DNA of 64,000 nt from Parasphingorhabdus litoris DSM 22379. GTDB taxonomy: Bacteria; Pseudomonadota; Alphaproteobacteria; Sphingomonadales; Sphingomonadaceae. The number at the start of each line of letters is the position of its first letter. Positions within the stretch are counted from its first letter, which is position 1. The position numbers were made by a program, and so were the translations under genes. The notes beneath the pieces were generated by a model. That model made no database searches and was not told the DNA's origin. It worked only from the letters and a program-made list of their open reading frames with translations. Shown piece after piece: positions 1 through 9,780 of this stretch. The DNA is taken from NCBI RefSeq assembly GCF_020906275.1, contig NZ_CP086727.1, forward strand, positions 1,860,001 to 1,924,000, written 5' to 3'.

Positions 1-2
1 CT

Positions 3-395
3 GCTGTGACAGCTGCAGATCTGGCTGGAACATTGTCGAGTGACGGTCCATTTACGGTTTTTGCACCATTGAACTCCGCCTTTGCTAAATTGCCAGCTGG
101 TACAGTTGAAACCTTGGTAAAGCCGGAGAACAAAGCCACTTTAACTTCGATTTTGACGTACCACGTCGTTTCTGGTCGTTTTAAAGCCAAAGATGTTATG
201 GGCTTGATCAAAAAAGCACCCAATGGTGTCGCTTCTATTTCGACGGTCCAGGGGGGCGTACTTCAAGCTTCCATGGGTACCGATGGCTCATTGATGCTTA
301 CCGATGCCAAAGGCGGAACATCAAAAGTTGTGATGGCTGATGTAAACCAGTCCAATGGCGTTATACACGCAATAGATACGGTAGTGATGCCCTAA
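3..395 (+). CDS. fasciclin (FAS1) domain protein, 5' end outside window
   Basis: This is the C-terminal part of a FAS1 (fasciclin/BIgH3) domain protein; the reading frame is open to the left edge, so the true start lies upstream. The two conserved FAS1 blocks are visible: FTVFAPLNSAF near the start and GVIHAIDTVVMP at the very end. Between them lies the usual TYHVVSGRFKAKDV segment. FAS1 proteins of bacteria are generally secreted or surface-anchored adhesion-type proteins, and any signal peptide would be in the missing part. The gene ends 55 nt before the converging ligase gene and is followed by a strong hairpin terminator. A GTG at 6 exists but would cut into the FAS1 fold, so it is probably internal. 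Confidence 0.85.
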   Translation, partial: AVTAADLAGTLSSDGPFTVFAPLNSAFAKLPAGTVETLVKPENKATLTSILTYHVVSGRFKAKDVMGLIKKAPNGVASISTVQGGVLQASMGTDGSLMLTDAKGGTSKVVMADVNQSNGVIHAIDTVVMP

Positions 396-417
396 TCTTC
401 ATCAATCAATTCCCCCT

Positions 418-450
418 AAGCCTGCAGAGCTTTGCCTCTGCAGGCTTTTT
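418..450. terminator. bidirectional rho-independent terminator
   Basis: CCTGCAGAG at 421-429 pairs perfectly with CTCTGCAGG at 436-444, extended by G420-C445 and two A-T pairs, with a loop of six bases. It is followed on the plus strand by a run of T (446-450). The stem sits between the converging fasciclin and ligase genes and overlaps the ligase stop codon, so it can serve both. Confidence 0.85.
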
Positions 451-2023
451 AAGTGATTAACTTTTCAAGCGTCACGATGCGATCAGCTTCCTCCGCAGGC
501 TTATCCTTTCTTATTCTGGATATTCTTGGGAACCGCATCGCAAGTCCTGATTTATGGCGTTTGCTTTCATGGATAGAATCAAATGCAACTTCCAGAACCA
601 TAGTCTTAGCAACTTCCCGAACTGGACCAAATCGGTTCAGCGTATTTTGCCTTACAAAACGATCAAGCATTTTGAGTTCTTCGTCTGTAAAACCCGAATA
701 AGCTTTGCCAACCGGATATAACTCCCCTTCCTCTGTCCAGCATCCGAAAGTGTAATCTGAGTAGAAAGAAGATCGTTTCCCCGATCCTCGTTGGGCATAC
801 ATCATGACACAGTCAGCGACTAAGGGATCGCGCTTCCATTTAAACCACAGACCCGTTTTCCGGCCTGAAATATAGCTGCTATCCTTCCGCTTCAACATGA
901 CGCCCTCAATCGCAGCATCTCGTGCGCCGTCACGAAGCATGCTGAGATGATCAAAGTCTCGCGCTTCCAAAATAGCTGATATATCAAATCGTTGCGGGTC
1001 CAGCATAGGAACAAACGACTTAAGGCTTTTTCGGCGTTCAACCCAACTGTTGTCGCGTAAATCCTTTTCGCCATCGAATAAGATATCGTAAAGGCGAACG
1101 AACGCAGGAAATTCGGCCAACATTTTCTTTGAAACTCTTTTGCGGCCCAGTCTTTGTTGAAGAGCATTGAAGCTCGCTGCTTCTCCACCCTGAAATTCTC
1201 CCCGCACCAGAAGTTCACCATCTACGACGCCGACCGACTTATAAGCGTCAGCAATATCTGGAAATGAGGCAGTTATATCATCTCCCCCACGGCTAAAAAG
1301 TCTCGTTTCCTGTCCTGTTCCGACAATCTGAACACGAATCCCATCCCATTTCCATTCGGCTATATATTCCGCCAAATCGAGAACTCTGTCTTCGAGTGGA
1401 TGAGCAAGCATAAACGGTCTAAAAAATGGGACTCCGGTTAAGTCTGGACGATCAGCTTTACCTTCTCCCCAGGCAAACAGTTCGGCGTAGGGCGGAGCGA
1501 GCGCGTGCCAAACTTCTTCGATGTCTTCAACAACCATATCAAAGGCCTGCGCAAATGCCGTTTTAGCCAACCGAGCTGATACCCCGACACGCATACCTCC
1601 CGTCGCGAATTTCAGTAAAGCATAGCGCTCGTTTGCTCCCATGCCATCCATGAATTTAGCGAGTAGGCCAGGTGCATCTGACCGACTTACAGCCGCTAAC
1701 TCGTCAACAATCTGGCTAACAGACAACATTTCCGATCCTGAAACAGGGTCGGGATCAGGCCAAATCAGGGCTACCGTTTCTGCGGTATCTCCAACAAAAT
1801 CTCGGCTAAGTCGAAACAGCGTTTCATCCACACGCTCGTTGGCCATCTTGCGCACTGCGGAAGCTTTTACTGTAGGAAAGTCAATCTCTCCGGTTAGCGC
1901 TGCTAACACCCATCCCCGATCTGGATCTGCTGCAACCTTCAGATATTCGCTGATCAATCGAAGCTTCCCATTGCGGGACCGGGTATAAATCAGACTATCC
2001 AGAAGATTTGCAAACGCCCGCAT
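449..2023 (-). CDS. ATP-dependent DNA ligase (Lhr/Exo-associated type)
   Basis: ATP-dependent DNA ligase of 524 residues that seals nicks through an enzyme-adenylate intermediate. The first roughly 200 residues are the helical DNA-binding domain. The nucleotidyltransferase motif I KWDG is at 225-228 (adenylated Lys225), motif IV EGVMLK is near 373-378 and motif V WFKWKR near 393-398. An OB-fold occupies the C-terminus. There is no Ku-associated polymerase or nuclease domain, so this is not LigD. The upstream exonuclease gene ends 3 nt before this ATG, so the two are surely one transcript. Family knowledge: this ligase type travels with an MBL-fold exonuclease, an Lhr-core helicase and a metallophosphoesterase in bacterial repair clusters (studied in Pseudomonas putida); only the nuclease is present here. 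Confidence 0.9.
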   Translation of the reverse strand: MRAFANLLDSLIYTRSRNGKLRLISEYLKVAADPDRGWVLAALTGEIDFPTVKASAVRKMANERVDETLFRLSRDFVGDTAETVALIWPDPDPVSGSEMLSVSQIVDELAAVSRSDAPGLLAKFMDGMGANERYALLKFATGGMRVGVSARLAKTAFAQAFDMVVEDIEEVWHALAPPYAELFAWGEGKADRPDLTGVPFFRPFMLAHPLEDRVLDLAEYIAEWKWDGIRVQIVGTGQETRLFSRGGDDITASFPDIADAYKSVGVVDGELLVRGEFQGGEAASFNALQQRLGRKRVSKKMLAEFPAFVRLYDILFDGEKDLRDNSWVERRKSLKSFVPMLDPQRFDISAILEARDFDHLSMLRDGARDAAIEGVMLKRKDSSYISGRKTGLWFKWKRDPLVADCVMMYAQRGSGKRSSFYSDYTFGCWTEEGELYPVGKAYSGFTDEELKMLDRFVRQNTLNRFGPVREVAKTMVLEVAFDSIHESKRHKSGLAMRFPRISRIRKDKPAEEADRIVTLEKLIT

Positions 2024-2026
2024 TTT

Positions 2027-3025
2027 TTAGTCGTCTTCCTCTTCACGCCCGACCATTTCCAAGGCTCTGGCTTTCATTTGATTGAGCGCGCACCAGTGGA
2101 TCAATGCATCTTCTCGGCCATGTGTTATCCATGTTTCTTTCGGAGCGACTTCCTTGATGGTTTGAGTCAATTCGTCCCAGTCCGCGTGGTCTGACATGAT
2201 CAATGGAAGTTCAACGTTGCGCTGGCGTGCTCTTTGTCTAACCCGCATCCAGCCTGACGCCATGGCGGTAATAGGTTCGGGCAAGCGCCGACTCCAGCGG
2301 TCATTCAATGCTGACGGAGGTGCCAATATGATGTGCCCGCGCATTTTTTCTTTTTCGGTCGTCATGACAGACTGGATATCGCCCAAATTCACGCCATGTT
2401 CTTGATAGAGGTTGCACATTTTTTCCAAAGCGCCGTGCAAAAAAATCGGTTCATGATATCCAGAAGCCCTCAGTTCTCCGATAACACGTTGTGCTTTTCC
2501 AAGAGCATAGGCACCCACTAATATACAACGGTCAGGATTCATTTCTTTAGCCGATATCAGCTTTTGGATTTCGACCGACGTGTCGGGATGTTTGAATACA
2601 GGGAGACCGAAAGTCGCCTCAGTTATAAAGACATCGCAAGGAATGACTTCAAAAGAAGCACAGGTTGGGTCGGAACGCCTTTTGTAGTCCCCCGTCGCCA
2701 CAACGCGCTCACCTTGAAACTCCATCAAAATTTGAGCAGAGCCAAGTACATGCCCTGCTGAGTGATAGCTGAATTTCACTCCGCCAAGATCAAAACTGTC
2801 GCCGTAGGGCACGGGCTGTCCAGACGCTGTGCCATAACGAAGTTTCATAATCGCGAGCGTTTCTGGGGTTGCCCATACTTTTTCGTGACCGCCGCGCGCA
2901 TGGTCGGCGTGCCCATGAGTAACTAGTGCACGTGAAACCGGTCTCGCTGGATCAATCCAAGCATTTGCCGGCTTGATAAATATCCCGTGAGAATGAGGTT
3001 CTATCCACTGAGCTGCATTGGGCAT
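2027..3025 (-). CDS. DNA ligase-associated MBL-fold exonuclease
   Basis: Metallo-beta-lactamase/beta-CASP-type nuclease of 332 residues, the usual size for the ligase-associated DNA damage response exonuclease. The metal-binding HGHADH signature is at residues 37-42. Later metal ligands are likely in GHVLGSAQ, TGDYKRR and the SDHAD segment near the C-terminus. Homologues are manganese-dependent DNA nucleases, so the protein likely trims DNA ends for the ligase encoded immediately downstream (3 nt gap). Start ATG at 3025. No helicase or metallophosphoesterase partner follows; hemA lies directly upstream on the same strand with a 46-nt gap. Confidence 0.88.
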   Translation of the reverse strand: MPNAAQWIEPHSHGIFIKPANAWIDPARPVSRALVTHGHADHARGGHEKVWATPETLAIMKLRYGTASGQPVPYGDSFDLGGVKFSYHSAGHVLGSAQILMEFQGERVVATGDYKRRSDPTCASFEVIPCDVFITEATFGLPVFKHPDTSVEIQKLISAKEMNPDRCILVGAYALGKAQRVIGELRASGYHEPIFLHGALEKMCNLYQEHGVNLGDIQSVMTTEKEKMRGHIILAPPSALNDRWSRRLPEPITAMASGWMRVRQRARQRNVELPLIMSDHADWDELTQTIKEVAPKETWITHGREDALIHWCALNQMKARALEMVGREEEDD

Positions 3026-3071
3026 ATGAACTTATAGACACGAAAGCACTAAAAGTTCCAATGGAAGGCGA

Positions 3072-4286
3072 TCAAGCTGCCAGCTGCAATTCCATGCGAC
3101 CCCAGATTTCAACCAATGCGGTAGTGATATCTGCCATCATTTCTTCGGTGTGGACAGGTCCTGGCGTGAAACGCAGCCGTTCAAGACCACGTGGTACAGT
3201 GGGATAGTTGATGGGTTGTACATAGACGCCATATTCTGCCAGTAAAATATCGCTGATTTTCTTTGCCTTAACCGGGTCTCCTACCAGCAATGGAACAATA
3301 TGGGTTGTTGAATCCATAACTGGAAGACCGGCCTCGGTGAACATGTTTTTCAATAATTGTGCTGCAGCTTGTTGTCCATCACGCTCAATACTAGACTGTT
3401 TGAGGTGACGCACACTAGCCAAAGCTCCGGCGACAAGAACCGGGGACAGACTAGTGGTGAAGATAAATCCAGGAGCATAGGATCGGATGACATCGATAAT
3501 CTTTTGATCGGCTGTAATATACCCACCCATAACACCGATGGCTTTAGCCAATGTTCCTTCGATAATCGTAATGCGGTCCGCCGCTCCATCTCGTTCGGAA
3601 ATTCCTCCGCCATGTTTTCCGTACATGCCCACAGCATGCACTTCATCGCAATATGTAAGGGCATTATATTTGTCGGCTAAATCACAGATCTCGTGCAGTG
3701 GCGCCACATCGCCATCCATTGAATAGATGCTTTCGAATGCGATCAACTTAGGAGTATCGGCTTCCTCTGCCGCTAGTAGTTCCTCCAGATGCTCTAAGTC
3801 ATTGTGGCGGAAAATCCGTTTTTCACAACCGCTATTTTTGATTCCAGCGATCATAGAAGCATGGTTCAATTCATCTGAAAAGATCACGCAACCAGGAAGA
3901 ATTTTGGTTAGTGTCGAGAGCGTTGCTTCATTTGAAACATAGCCGGATGTGAACAGAAGGGCGCCAGATTTGCCGTGAAGCTCAGCTAGTTCGTTCTCAA
4001 GTTGCACGTGATAATGCGTGTTACCGCCAATGTTACGGGTGCCGCCAGAACCTGCGCCTACGTCATGCAGAGCTTCTTCCATCGCAGCGATTACATCTGG
4101 GTGTTGTCCCATGGCGAGATAATCGTTGGAGCACCAAACAGTAACCGGTTTCGGGCCGTTATGGTGCGCAAAGCAGCGAGCGTTCGGAAAGGTACCCTTG
4201 TTTCGTAAGATATCAATAAAGACACGGTAGCGACCTTCGCTGTGAAGACGGTCAATCGCTTGAGAAAAAACCTTATCGTAGTCCAC
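3072..4286 (-). CDS. hemA: 5-aminolevulinate synthase (Shemin pathway)
   Basis: PLP-dependent enzyme condensing glycine and succinyl-CoA to 5-aminolevulinate, the first step of tetrapyrrole synthesis in alphaproteobacteria. It has 404 residues, the normal length. Visible features are the glycine-rich [12 protein letters not shown] segment (about 78-89), DEVHAVG (about 214-220) and the PLP-lysine motif EGTLAKAIG with Lys248. The start is GTG, since the codon at 4286 reads GTG and no better start lies downstream before the conserved N-terminus. Succinyl-CoA is also the end product of the methylmalonyl-CoA operon further along, but the two loci are 12 kb apart and a regulatory link is not implied. 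Confidence 0.95.
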   Translation of the reverse strand: MDYDKVFSQAIDRLHSEGRYRVFIDILRNKGTFPNARCFAHHNGPKPVTVWCSNDYLAMGQHPDVIAAMEEALHDVGAGSGGTRNIGGNTHYHVQLENELAELHGKSGALLFTSGYVSNEATLSTLTKILPGCVIFSDELNHASMIAGIKNSGCEKRIFRHNDLEHLEELLAAEEADTPKLIAFESIYSMDGDVAPLHEICDLADKYNALTYCDEVHAVGMYGKHGGGISERDGAADRITIIEGTLAKAIGVMGGYITADQKIIDVIRSYAPGFIFTTSLSPVLVAGALASVRHLKQSSIERDGQQAAAQLLKNMFTEAGLPVMDSTTHIVPLLVGDPVKAKKISDILLAEYGVYVQPINYPTVPRGLERLRFTPGPVHTEEMMADITTALVEIWGRMELQLAA

Positions 4287-4395
4287 GTTACACCATTCCC
4301 TGTGTCATTTTCTTACCAAGCGATCCCTCTGAAAGGCCCATTAGCGTCCTTTGTGCTTAATTTCCAGCGCGAACCATTCGCAATAAGCATAGACG

Positions 4396-5208
4396 CTAAA
4401 GCTCATCAAATTCGGTCAGTCCAAAATGGGTAAGTGTTTGATGATAAGGCTGGAGTTGGGTAACCGCGCCAGTTGTCACAAAGGTACCATTTTTAGCGGT
4501 TTTCGGCCACTCTGTATCGCTTGTCAGATAGTTTATTCGTTGCGCAATGCCACGTGAACCATCGATAAATTGAATGGCTCTGACAAAAGATTTTTGCAAT
4601 TCCTCTTGCACCAATGGAAAGTGTGTACATGCAAGGACAACGGTATCAATTTGATCACCATGCTCTTGCTTCAACAGTCCTGCGACCGCATCATCTATGA
4701 ACTTCTGGTTAGAAGTCTGGCCGCGCAGCTTGGTCTCGGCAGCCTCCACAAGATCTGGTGCTCCAAAACGTATTAGCGTTTTGTCTGACGCAAACTCCGC
4801 GGCAAGTCGGTCAACATATGGCTGACGGATAGTCGCACGCGTTCCCAGAAGCCCAATTACTCCAGTTTTCGTCACTAGACTGGCTGGTTTGATGGCGGGG
4901 ACTGTTCCTACGACTGGTATGTCCAGAACAGAGCGGACAACGTCAAGTGCTATGGTTGATGCCGTGTTGCAGGCGATCGTTACCAGTTGAGGGTTGTAGC
5001 GTTCGACCAAGCGCCCCAAAAGCAGAGGAATTCGGGTAGAAAGCTCTTCCTCCGACTTCATGCCATATGGCATTCCTGCATAATCTGCTGCATAAACAAT
5101 TGGTGCATTGGGCATTAAATTCTGAGCTTCTTTAAGAACCGATAGTCCGCCAATTCCAGTATCAAAAAACAAGATAGGCTGGGTTGCTTTTGATCGATTG
5201 CCTGCCAT
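4396..5208 (-). CDS. murI: glutamate racemase
   Basis: Converts L- to D-glutamate for peptidoglycan. With the ATG at 5208 the protein has 270 residues. The two catalytic cysteines are in ACNTAS (Cys80) and ACTHFP (Cys194), and the substrate-binding Asp16 lies in FDTGIGGLSV. An in-frame TTG at 5226 would add six residues; the ATG is preferred because AGGGG lies about 7 nt upstream of it. Upstream, a short dyad (5243-5259) sits in the 150-bp divergent region shared with plsY. Confidence 0.93.
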   Translation of the reverse strand: MAGNRSKATQPILFFDTGIGGLSVLKEAQNLMPNAPIVYAADYAGMPYGMKSEEELSTRIPLLLGRLVERYNPQLVTIACNTASTIALDVVRSVLDIPVVGTVPAIKPASLVTKTGVIGLLGTRATIRQPYVDRLAAEFASDKTLIRFGAPDLVEAAETKLRGQTSNQKFIDDAVAGLLKQEHGDQIDTVVLACTHFPLVQEELQKSFVRAIQFIDGSRGIAQRINYLTSDTEWPKTAKNGTFVTTGAVTQLQPYHQTLTHFGLTEFDEL

Positions 5209-5242
5209 CACTGCACCCCTAGCCAACGGTCAATTCAAATTG

Positions 5243-5259
5243 TCAATCGTTTCGATTGA
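5243..5259. promoter_or_regulatory. short dyad in murI/plsY divergent region
   Basis: TCAATCG at 5243-5249 and CGATTGA at 5253-5259 form a perfect inverted repeat with a 3-nt spacer. It lies 35 bp upstream of the murI ATG and about 100 bp upstream of plsY. Size and spacing fit a small dimeric repressor site, but no regulator can be named. Confidence 0.3.
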
Positions 5260-5358
5260 TCTTACAACTGGTTGAACTTACCTGTTTTTACAATGCAAAA
5301 CCCTTGCTCAAGACCGTTCTTACAGATAGCTCTCAGAAATTAAAGGGGATTTGGTACG

Positions 5359-5952
5359 ATGCAATCCATGTGGATTGAACCAATTTTGGCTGTTTTCTTC
5401 GGTTATATGCTGGGGGCGGTACCTTTTGGTCTTCTGCTCACCAAAATAACCGGAGGAGGTGATCTTCGAGAGATTGGTTCCGGGAATATTGGTGCGACAA
5501 ATGTTTTGCGGACCGGCAATAAAGCTATAGCTGCGCTGACGCTTTTGTTGGATGTTGGTAAAGGTGCCGTGGCGGTGCTGATTGCCGCGGAAATCGATAG
5601 CGGTTTGGGTGTTTTGGCCGGCATGGGCGCCTTTTTGGGGCATCTTTACCCGGTTTGGCTGAAATTCAAAGGTGGCAAAGGTGTGGCAACCTTGCTGGGC
5701 ATAGTTGCCGCTTTGGACCCTATATTGGGACTAGTATTCGCTGTCATTTGGATCGGCGTTCTGCTCATATTCCGCTATTCATCGGTTGGCGGCATGTTGG
5801 CCTCGGTTTCCGTGCCAATCACAGCAGTCGTCCTGAATCACTATTCGTGGATTCCCATGTTTATCGGCTTTGCCTTGCTTGTAATCTGGAAGCATCGCGC
5901 TAATGTCGAACGCCTCATGGCAGGCGAAGAACCGAAAGTCGGAGCCTCCTAA
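5359..5952 (+). CDS. plsY: glycerol-3-phosphate acyltransferase PlsY
   Basis: Inner-membrane acyltransferase that transfers the acyl group of acyl-phosphate to glycerol-3-phosphate, the first step of phospholipid synthesis with PlsX. It has 197 residues and about five hydrophobic segments. The three family motifs are present: GSGNIGATNVLR near 41-52, the FKGGKGVAT loop near 103-111, and the C-terminal KHRANVERLMAGEEPK. Followed 28 nt downstream by dprA on the same strand, a common sphingomonad arrangement. Confidence 0.93.
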   Translation: MQSMWIEPILAVFFGYMLGAVPFGLLLTKITGGGDLREIGSGNIGATNVLRTGNKAIAALTLLLDVGKGAVAVLIAAEIDSGLGVLAGMGAFLGHLYPVWLKFKGGKGVATLLGIVAALDPILGLVFAVIWIGVLLIFRYSSVGGMLASVSVPITAVVLNHYSWIPMFIGFALLVIWKHRANVERLMAGEEPKVGAS

Positions 5953-5980
5953 TTCCCCCTAACCGTTAAACGGTAATGAG

Positions 5981-7093
5981 ATGAACGATACATTTGATCG
6001 GCTGCGGCTGATTCGATCTGCGAATATTGGCCCTGTCGGTTATGCCCAGTTGATCCGTCGCTATGGTAGCGCAGCCTGCGCACTCGAGAAAATCCCTGAA
6101 CTGGCCGCAAGAGGTGGGGGCAGGGCACCGCGCCTGGCAGACCGCGCTGCGATTGAACAAGAAATAGCCCAAAGTGAAAAGCTCGGCGCGCGCTATCTGT
6201 TCTTGGGCGATACCGATTATCCCCCTTTGCTTGCAGAGCTCAACAACGCACCACCAGCAATCATCTGGCGTGGTCATCTGTCCTTACTCAACCATCCCAC
6301 AGTCGCCATCGTGGGCGCACGCAATGCTTCAGCAGCTGCATGCCGGTTCGCACGGGACTTAGCCAACAGCCTCATGAACGAGGGTGTCTCGGTGATATCT
6401 GGCCTCGCCAGGGGCATAGATACTGCTGCTCATCAGGGGGCTATCACCAAATCGACCATAGCGGTTATTGCGGGCGGGATAGACGTGCACTATCCGCCTG
6501 AGAATAAAGATCTGCAAGAGCGTATCGCAAATGAAGGTCTTTTGCTGGCCGAACAACCTCCCGGAACAGAACCCAAAGCCCGCCATTTCCCTTATCGAAA
6601 TCGGATCATCGCCGGCATTGCGCAAGGCACCGTGGTCATCGAAGCCGCCCCCAAATCCGGATCCCTTATTACGGCGAGGCTCGCTGGTGAAGCAGGACGC
6701 CATGTCATGGCCGTGCCCGGTTCACCGCTTGATCCGCGGTCGCGCGGGTGCAACGGGTTGATCCGGGAGGGCGCGACGCTCATCCAATCGGTCGATGATG
6801 TACTGGAACTGATTCAACATTTTGACGAGCGGGCAGCAGGTACGACCAGGCCTGATGACCTGTTCGCTCCGGCCAACTACGATTTTACTTTACGAGAACC
6901 GCAAGCAGACGAAATTGATTCTAAAGCTCGGAAACTATTAAACGAGCTACTCAGCATGACTCCGGTGTCGGTTGATGAGCTGATCCGGCAATCCAGCCTG
7001 TCAGCAGCGGCAGTGCAAATGTTCCTTTTGGAGCTTGAACTGGCCGGGCGATTGATTCGTCACGCCGGTGCCCGCGTAAGTTTGCCTAGTTGA
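5981..7093 (+). CDS. dprA: DNA-processing protein DprA
   Basis: Single-stranded DNA-binding protein that loads RecA during natural transformation. At 370 residues it carries an N-terminal SAM-like region, a central Rossmann-like core (VAIVGARNASAAA, SGLARGIDTAAHQGAI, VIAGGIDVHYPPEN, PYRNRIIAGIA, EAAPKSGSLITARLAGE) and a C-terminal winged-helix domain over the last roughly 70 residues. The gene is intact. No other competence genes are in the window, so DprA alone does not prove competence. Likely cotranscribed with plsY. Confidence 0.93.
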   Translation: MNDTFDRLRLIRSANIGPVGYAQLIRRYGSAACALEKIPELAARGGGRAPRLADRAAIEQEIAQSEKLGARYLFLGDTDYPPLLAELNNAPPAIIWRGHLSLLNHPTVAIVGARNASAAACRFARDLANSLMNEGVSVISGLARGIDTAAHQGAITKSTIAVIAGGIDVHYPPENKDLQERIANEGLLLAEQPPGTEPKARHFPYRNRIIAGIAQGTVVIEAAPKSGSLITARLAGEAGRHVMAVPGSPLDPRSRGCNGLIREGATLIQSVDDVLELIQHFDERAAGTTRPDDLFAPANYDFTLREPQADEIDSKARKLLNELLSMTPVSVDELIRQSSLSAAAVQMFLLELELAGRLIRHAGARVSLPS

Positions 7094-7204
7094 AATCCTC
7101 TAAAATTCGGCTAAACGGCATTTTCGTCGATCAAGGGCTTGACGAACGTCCAACCTGTGCAACAGCCTCGCGCGTATACGTGAGACAAATGAAAATCGGA
7201 AAAT

Positions 7205-9778
7205 ATGCAGCTAGTAATTGTTGAGTCACCCGCCAAAGCGAAAACAATCGAAAAATATCTGGGTTCGGATTTCAAGGTATTGGCGTCCTACGGTCATATC
7301 CGCGACCTGCCGCCGAAAGATGGCTCGGTGGACCCTGACGATGGTTTTTCCATGGTCTGGCAACCCTATTCGGACAAGACCAAGCAACTGAAAGCAATTA
7401 CCGACGAATCCAAAAAAGCTACCCGCCTCGTTCTCGCAACTGACCCTGATCGTGAAGGAGAAGCGATTAGCTGGCACGTGCTTGAGGTTCTGAAAAAGAA
7501 AAAGGCGCTGCCGGAAAAAGTTGATCGGGTCACGTTCAACGCAATAACAAAATCCGCAGTCACCGATGCCATGGCCCATCCACGCACGCTGGATGACGAC
7601 TTGATCGATGCGTATCGTGCGCGCCGTGCGCTCGACTATCTTGTAGGTTTCACTCTTTCGCCCGTGTTGTGGCGCAAACTGCCAGGCGCGAAATCCGCTG
7701 GCCGTGTGCAATCCGTCGCCCTGCGCTTGATTGTTGAACGCGAGCGCGAAATCGAGGTTTTTGATCCTCAGGAATATTGGTCTGTCACATCACAGATGGA
7801 ACAGGGCGGTCAAGCTTTTGAAGCCCGGCTGACCATTCATCAGGGTAAAAAGCTTGCCAAGATGGATCTCTCCAATGAGGCAGAGGCCAACGTTGCCAAG
7901 ACGGCGGTTGAAAACGGCCTGTTCACGATTGAAACGGTCGAAACCAAACCGCTAACCCGCAACCCGCCGCCACCGTTCACCACTTCGACCCTGCAACAAG
8001 AGGCCGCGCGCAAACTCGGCTACTCGGCCAGTCACACGATGCGGATTGCGCAACAGCTTTATGAAGATGGTGCGATCACCTATATGCGTACAGATGGCGT
8101 GCAAATGGACGACAGTGCCATTTCTGCCGCACGCAAGGCGATTTCAGATCGCTATGACGCCAGTTATGTTCCTGACAAGCCGCGCGTCTACAAATCCAAG
8201 GCGAAAAATGCGCAGGAAGCGCACGAAGCAATCCGCCCGACCAATTTTACCCGGGACACCATGGGCAGTGGGGATCATGCAAAGTTGTACAGCCTGATCC
8301 TGAAACGCGCCATGGCCAGCCAGATGGCGGCCGCTCGTCTGGAACGCACAACCATCGATATGCTGGACGGTACCGGTCAAACCGGATTGCGCGCCACCGG
8401 ACAGGTCGTGAAATTTCCGGGCTTCATGGCACTCTATGAAGAAGGGCGGGACGACAGCAAGGACGAAAATGGCGGCTTGCTGCCAGCAATGGTAAAAGGT
8501 GACAGTCCGGCCAAGCAATCTGTCGAAGCCAACCAGCATTTCACGCAGCCGCCACCGCGATATAGCGAAGCCAGCCTGGTCAAGAAGATGGAAGAACTCG
8601 GCATTGGACGGCCTTCCACCTATGCCTCAATCATCAAGACGCTGAAAGATCGCGCTTATGTGCGAACGGAAGGAAACCGTTTCTTTGCAGAGGAAAGCGG
8701 GCGACTCTTAACTGGTTTTCTGGAAAGATTTTTCCAACGCTATGTCGCATATGAATATACGGCCGAACTTGAAGACGAGCTCGACGAAGTCAGCGGTGGC
8801 CGTGCGGAATGGCAGAAGATTCTCGAAGCTTTCTGGCATGATTTCAAACCGAAGACTGCCGAAGTCATGGAGAAACTGCCGTCCGAAGTGACAGCAGAGC
8901 TCGACAAATTCTTGGAACCCTATCTGTTCCCGGAAAAAGAGGATGGTAGCGATCCACGGCTGTGCCCGCGCTGTAACGAAGGCAAACTGGCGCTGCGTGG
9001 CGGACGTTTTGGTGCCTTTGTAGCCTGTTCCAACTATCCCGACTGTAAATATACACGCCGCTTCGCTCAAGGCGGCGGTGCCAACGCTGCTGAGGATGAA
9101 GGTCCGCAGGATCTGGGCATTGATCCCGATACGGATGAAAAAATCGCCAAAATGGTTGGCCGGTTCGGCCCTTATGTACAGCGTGGTGAAGGTAAGGAAG
9201 CCAAACGCGCCTCCATACCAAAAGATGTTCCTGCAGAAGATTTTGGCCTGGAATGGGCGTTAAAATTACTCTCATTGCCTCGTGAAGTTGGCAAACATCC
9301 GGAAACGGGCAAGGAAGTGAACGCGCAAATTGGTCGCTACGGTCCCTATCTGAGCCATGATGGCAAGTCCGCGCGGCTTGAAAACACGATGGAAGTGTTT
9401 GAAATCGGCATGAACGCTGCCGTTGCGAAGCTTGCCGACGCCGCCAAAAACGGCAAAGGCGGTCGCCGGGGTGCAGAGCCGTTGAAAATCATGGGCAAAC
9501 ATCCACGCACGGATGAAGAAATCAAGCTGATGGACGGCCGCTATGGTCCCTATGTTACCGACGGTACAACCAATGCGTCGCTGCCCAAGACGGTAGACAA
9601 GGATCAGTTGACCTTGGAGGAAGCCGCGCAACTGATCGATGACCGCGCGGCCAAGGGACCGGCCAAGAAGCGCAGGAAGAAGGCGGCGCCGAAGAAGAAA
9701 GCGGCTACCAAGAAAAAGCCTGCCGCGAAAAAGAAACCGGCGGCGAAGAAGGCGACTGCGAAGGCAAAGGCGGAGTAG
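7205..9778 (+). CDS. topA: type IA DNA topoisomerase I
   Basis: Relaxes negative supercoils. 857 residues: TOPRIM domain at the N-terminus (VIVESPAKAKTIEKYLG, with DPDREGEAISWHV near 81-93), then the core with active-site Tyr293 in ITYMRTDG, SAGRVQSVALRLIV near 160-173, and one four-cysteine zinc finger (CPRC...CSNYPDC, about 591-621). Several GRYGPY/GRFGPY-type C-terminal repeats follow (near 656, 704 and 779), and the protein ends in a lysine/alanine-rich tail of about 40 residues. This architecture is usual for alphaproteobacterial TopA. Start ATG at 7205. Confidence 0.96.
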   Translation: MQLVIVESPAKAKTIEKYLGSDFKVLASYGHIRDLPPKDGSVDPDDGFSMVWQPYSDKTKQLKAITDESKKATRLVLATDPDREGEAISWHVLEVLKKKKALPEKVDRVTFNAITKSAVTDAMAHPRTLDDDLIDAYRARRALDYLVGFTLSPVLWRKLPGAKSAGRVQSVALRLIVEREREIEVFDPQEYWSVTSQMEQGGQAFEARLTIHQGKKLAKMDLSNEAEANVAKTAVENGLFTIETVETKPLTRNPPPPFTTSTLQQEAARKLGYSASHTMRIAQQLYEDGAITYMRTDGVQMDDSAISAARKAISDRYDASYVPDKPRVYKSKAKNAQEAHEAIRPTNFTRDTMGSGDHAKLYSLILKRAMASQMAAARLERTTIDMLDGTGQTGLRATGQVVKFPGFMALYEEGRDDSKDENGGLLPAMVKGDSPAKQSVEANQHFTQPPPRYSEASLVKKMEELGIGRPSTYASIIKTLKDRAYVRTEGNRFFAEESGRLLTGFLERFFQRYVAYEYTAELEDELDEVSGGRAEWQKILEAFWHDFKPKTAEVMEKLPSEVTAELDKFLEPYLFPEKEDGSDPRLCPRCNEGKLALRGGRFGAFVACSNYPDCKYTRRFAQGGGANAAEDEGPQDLGIDPDTDEKIAKMVGRFGPYVQRGEGKEAKRASIPKDVPAEDFGLEWALKLLSLPREVGKHPETGKEVNAQIGRYGPYLSHDGKSARLENTMEVFEIGMNAAVAKLADAAKNGKGGRRGAEPLKIMGKHPRTDEEIKLMDGRYGPYVTDGTTNASLPKTVDKDQLTLEEAAQLIDDRAAKGPAKKRRKKAAPKKKAATKKKPAAKKKPAAKKATAKAKAE

Positions 9779-9780
9779 AC

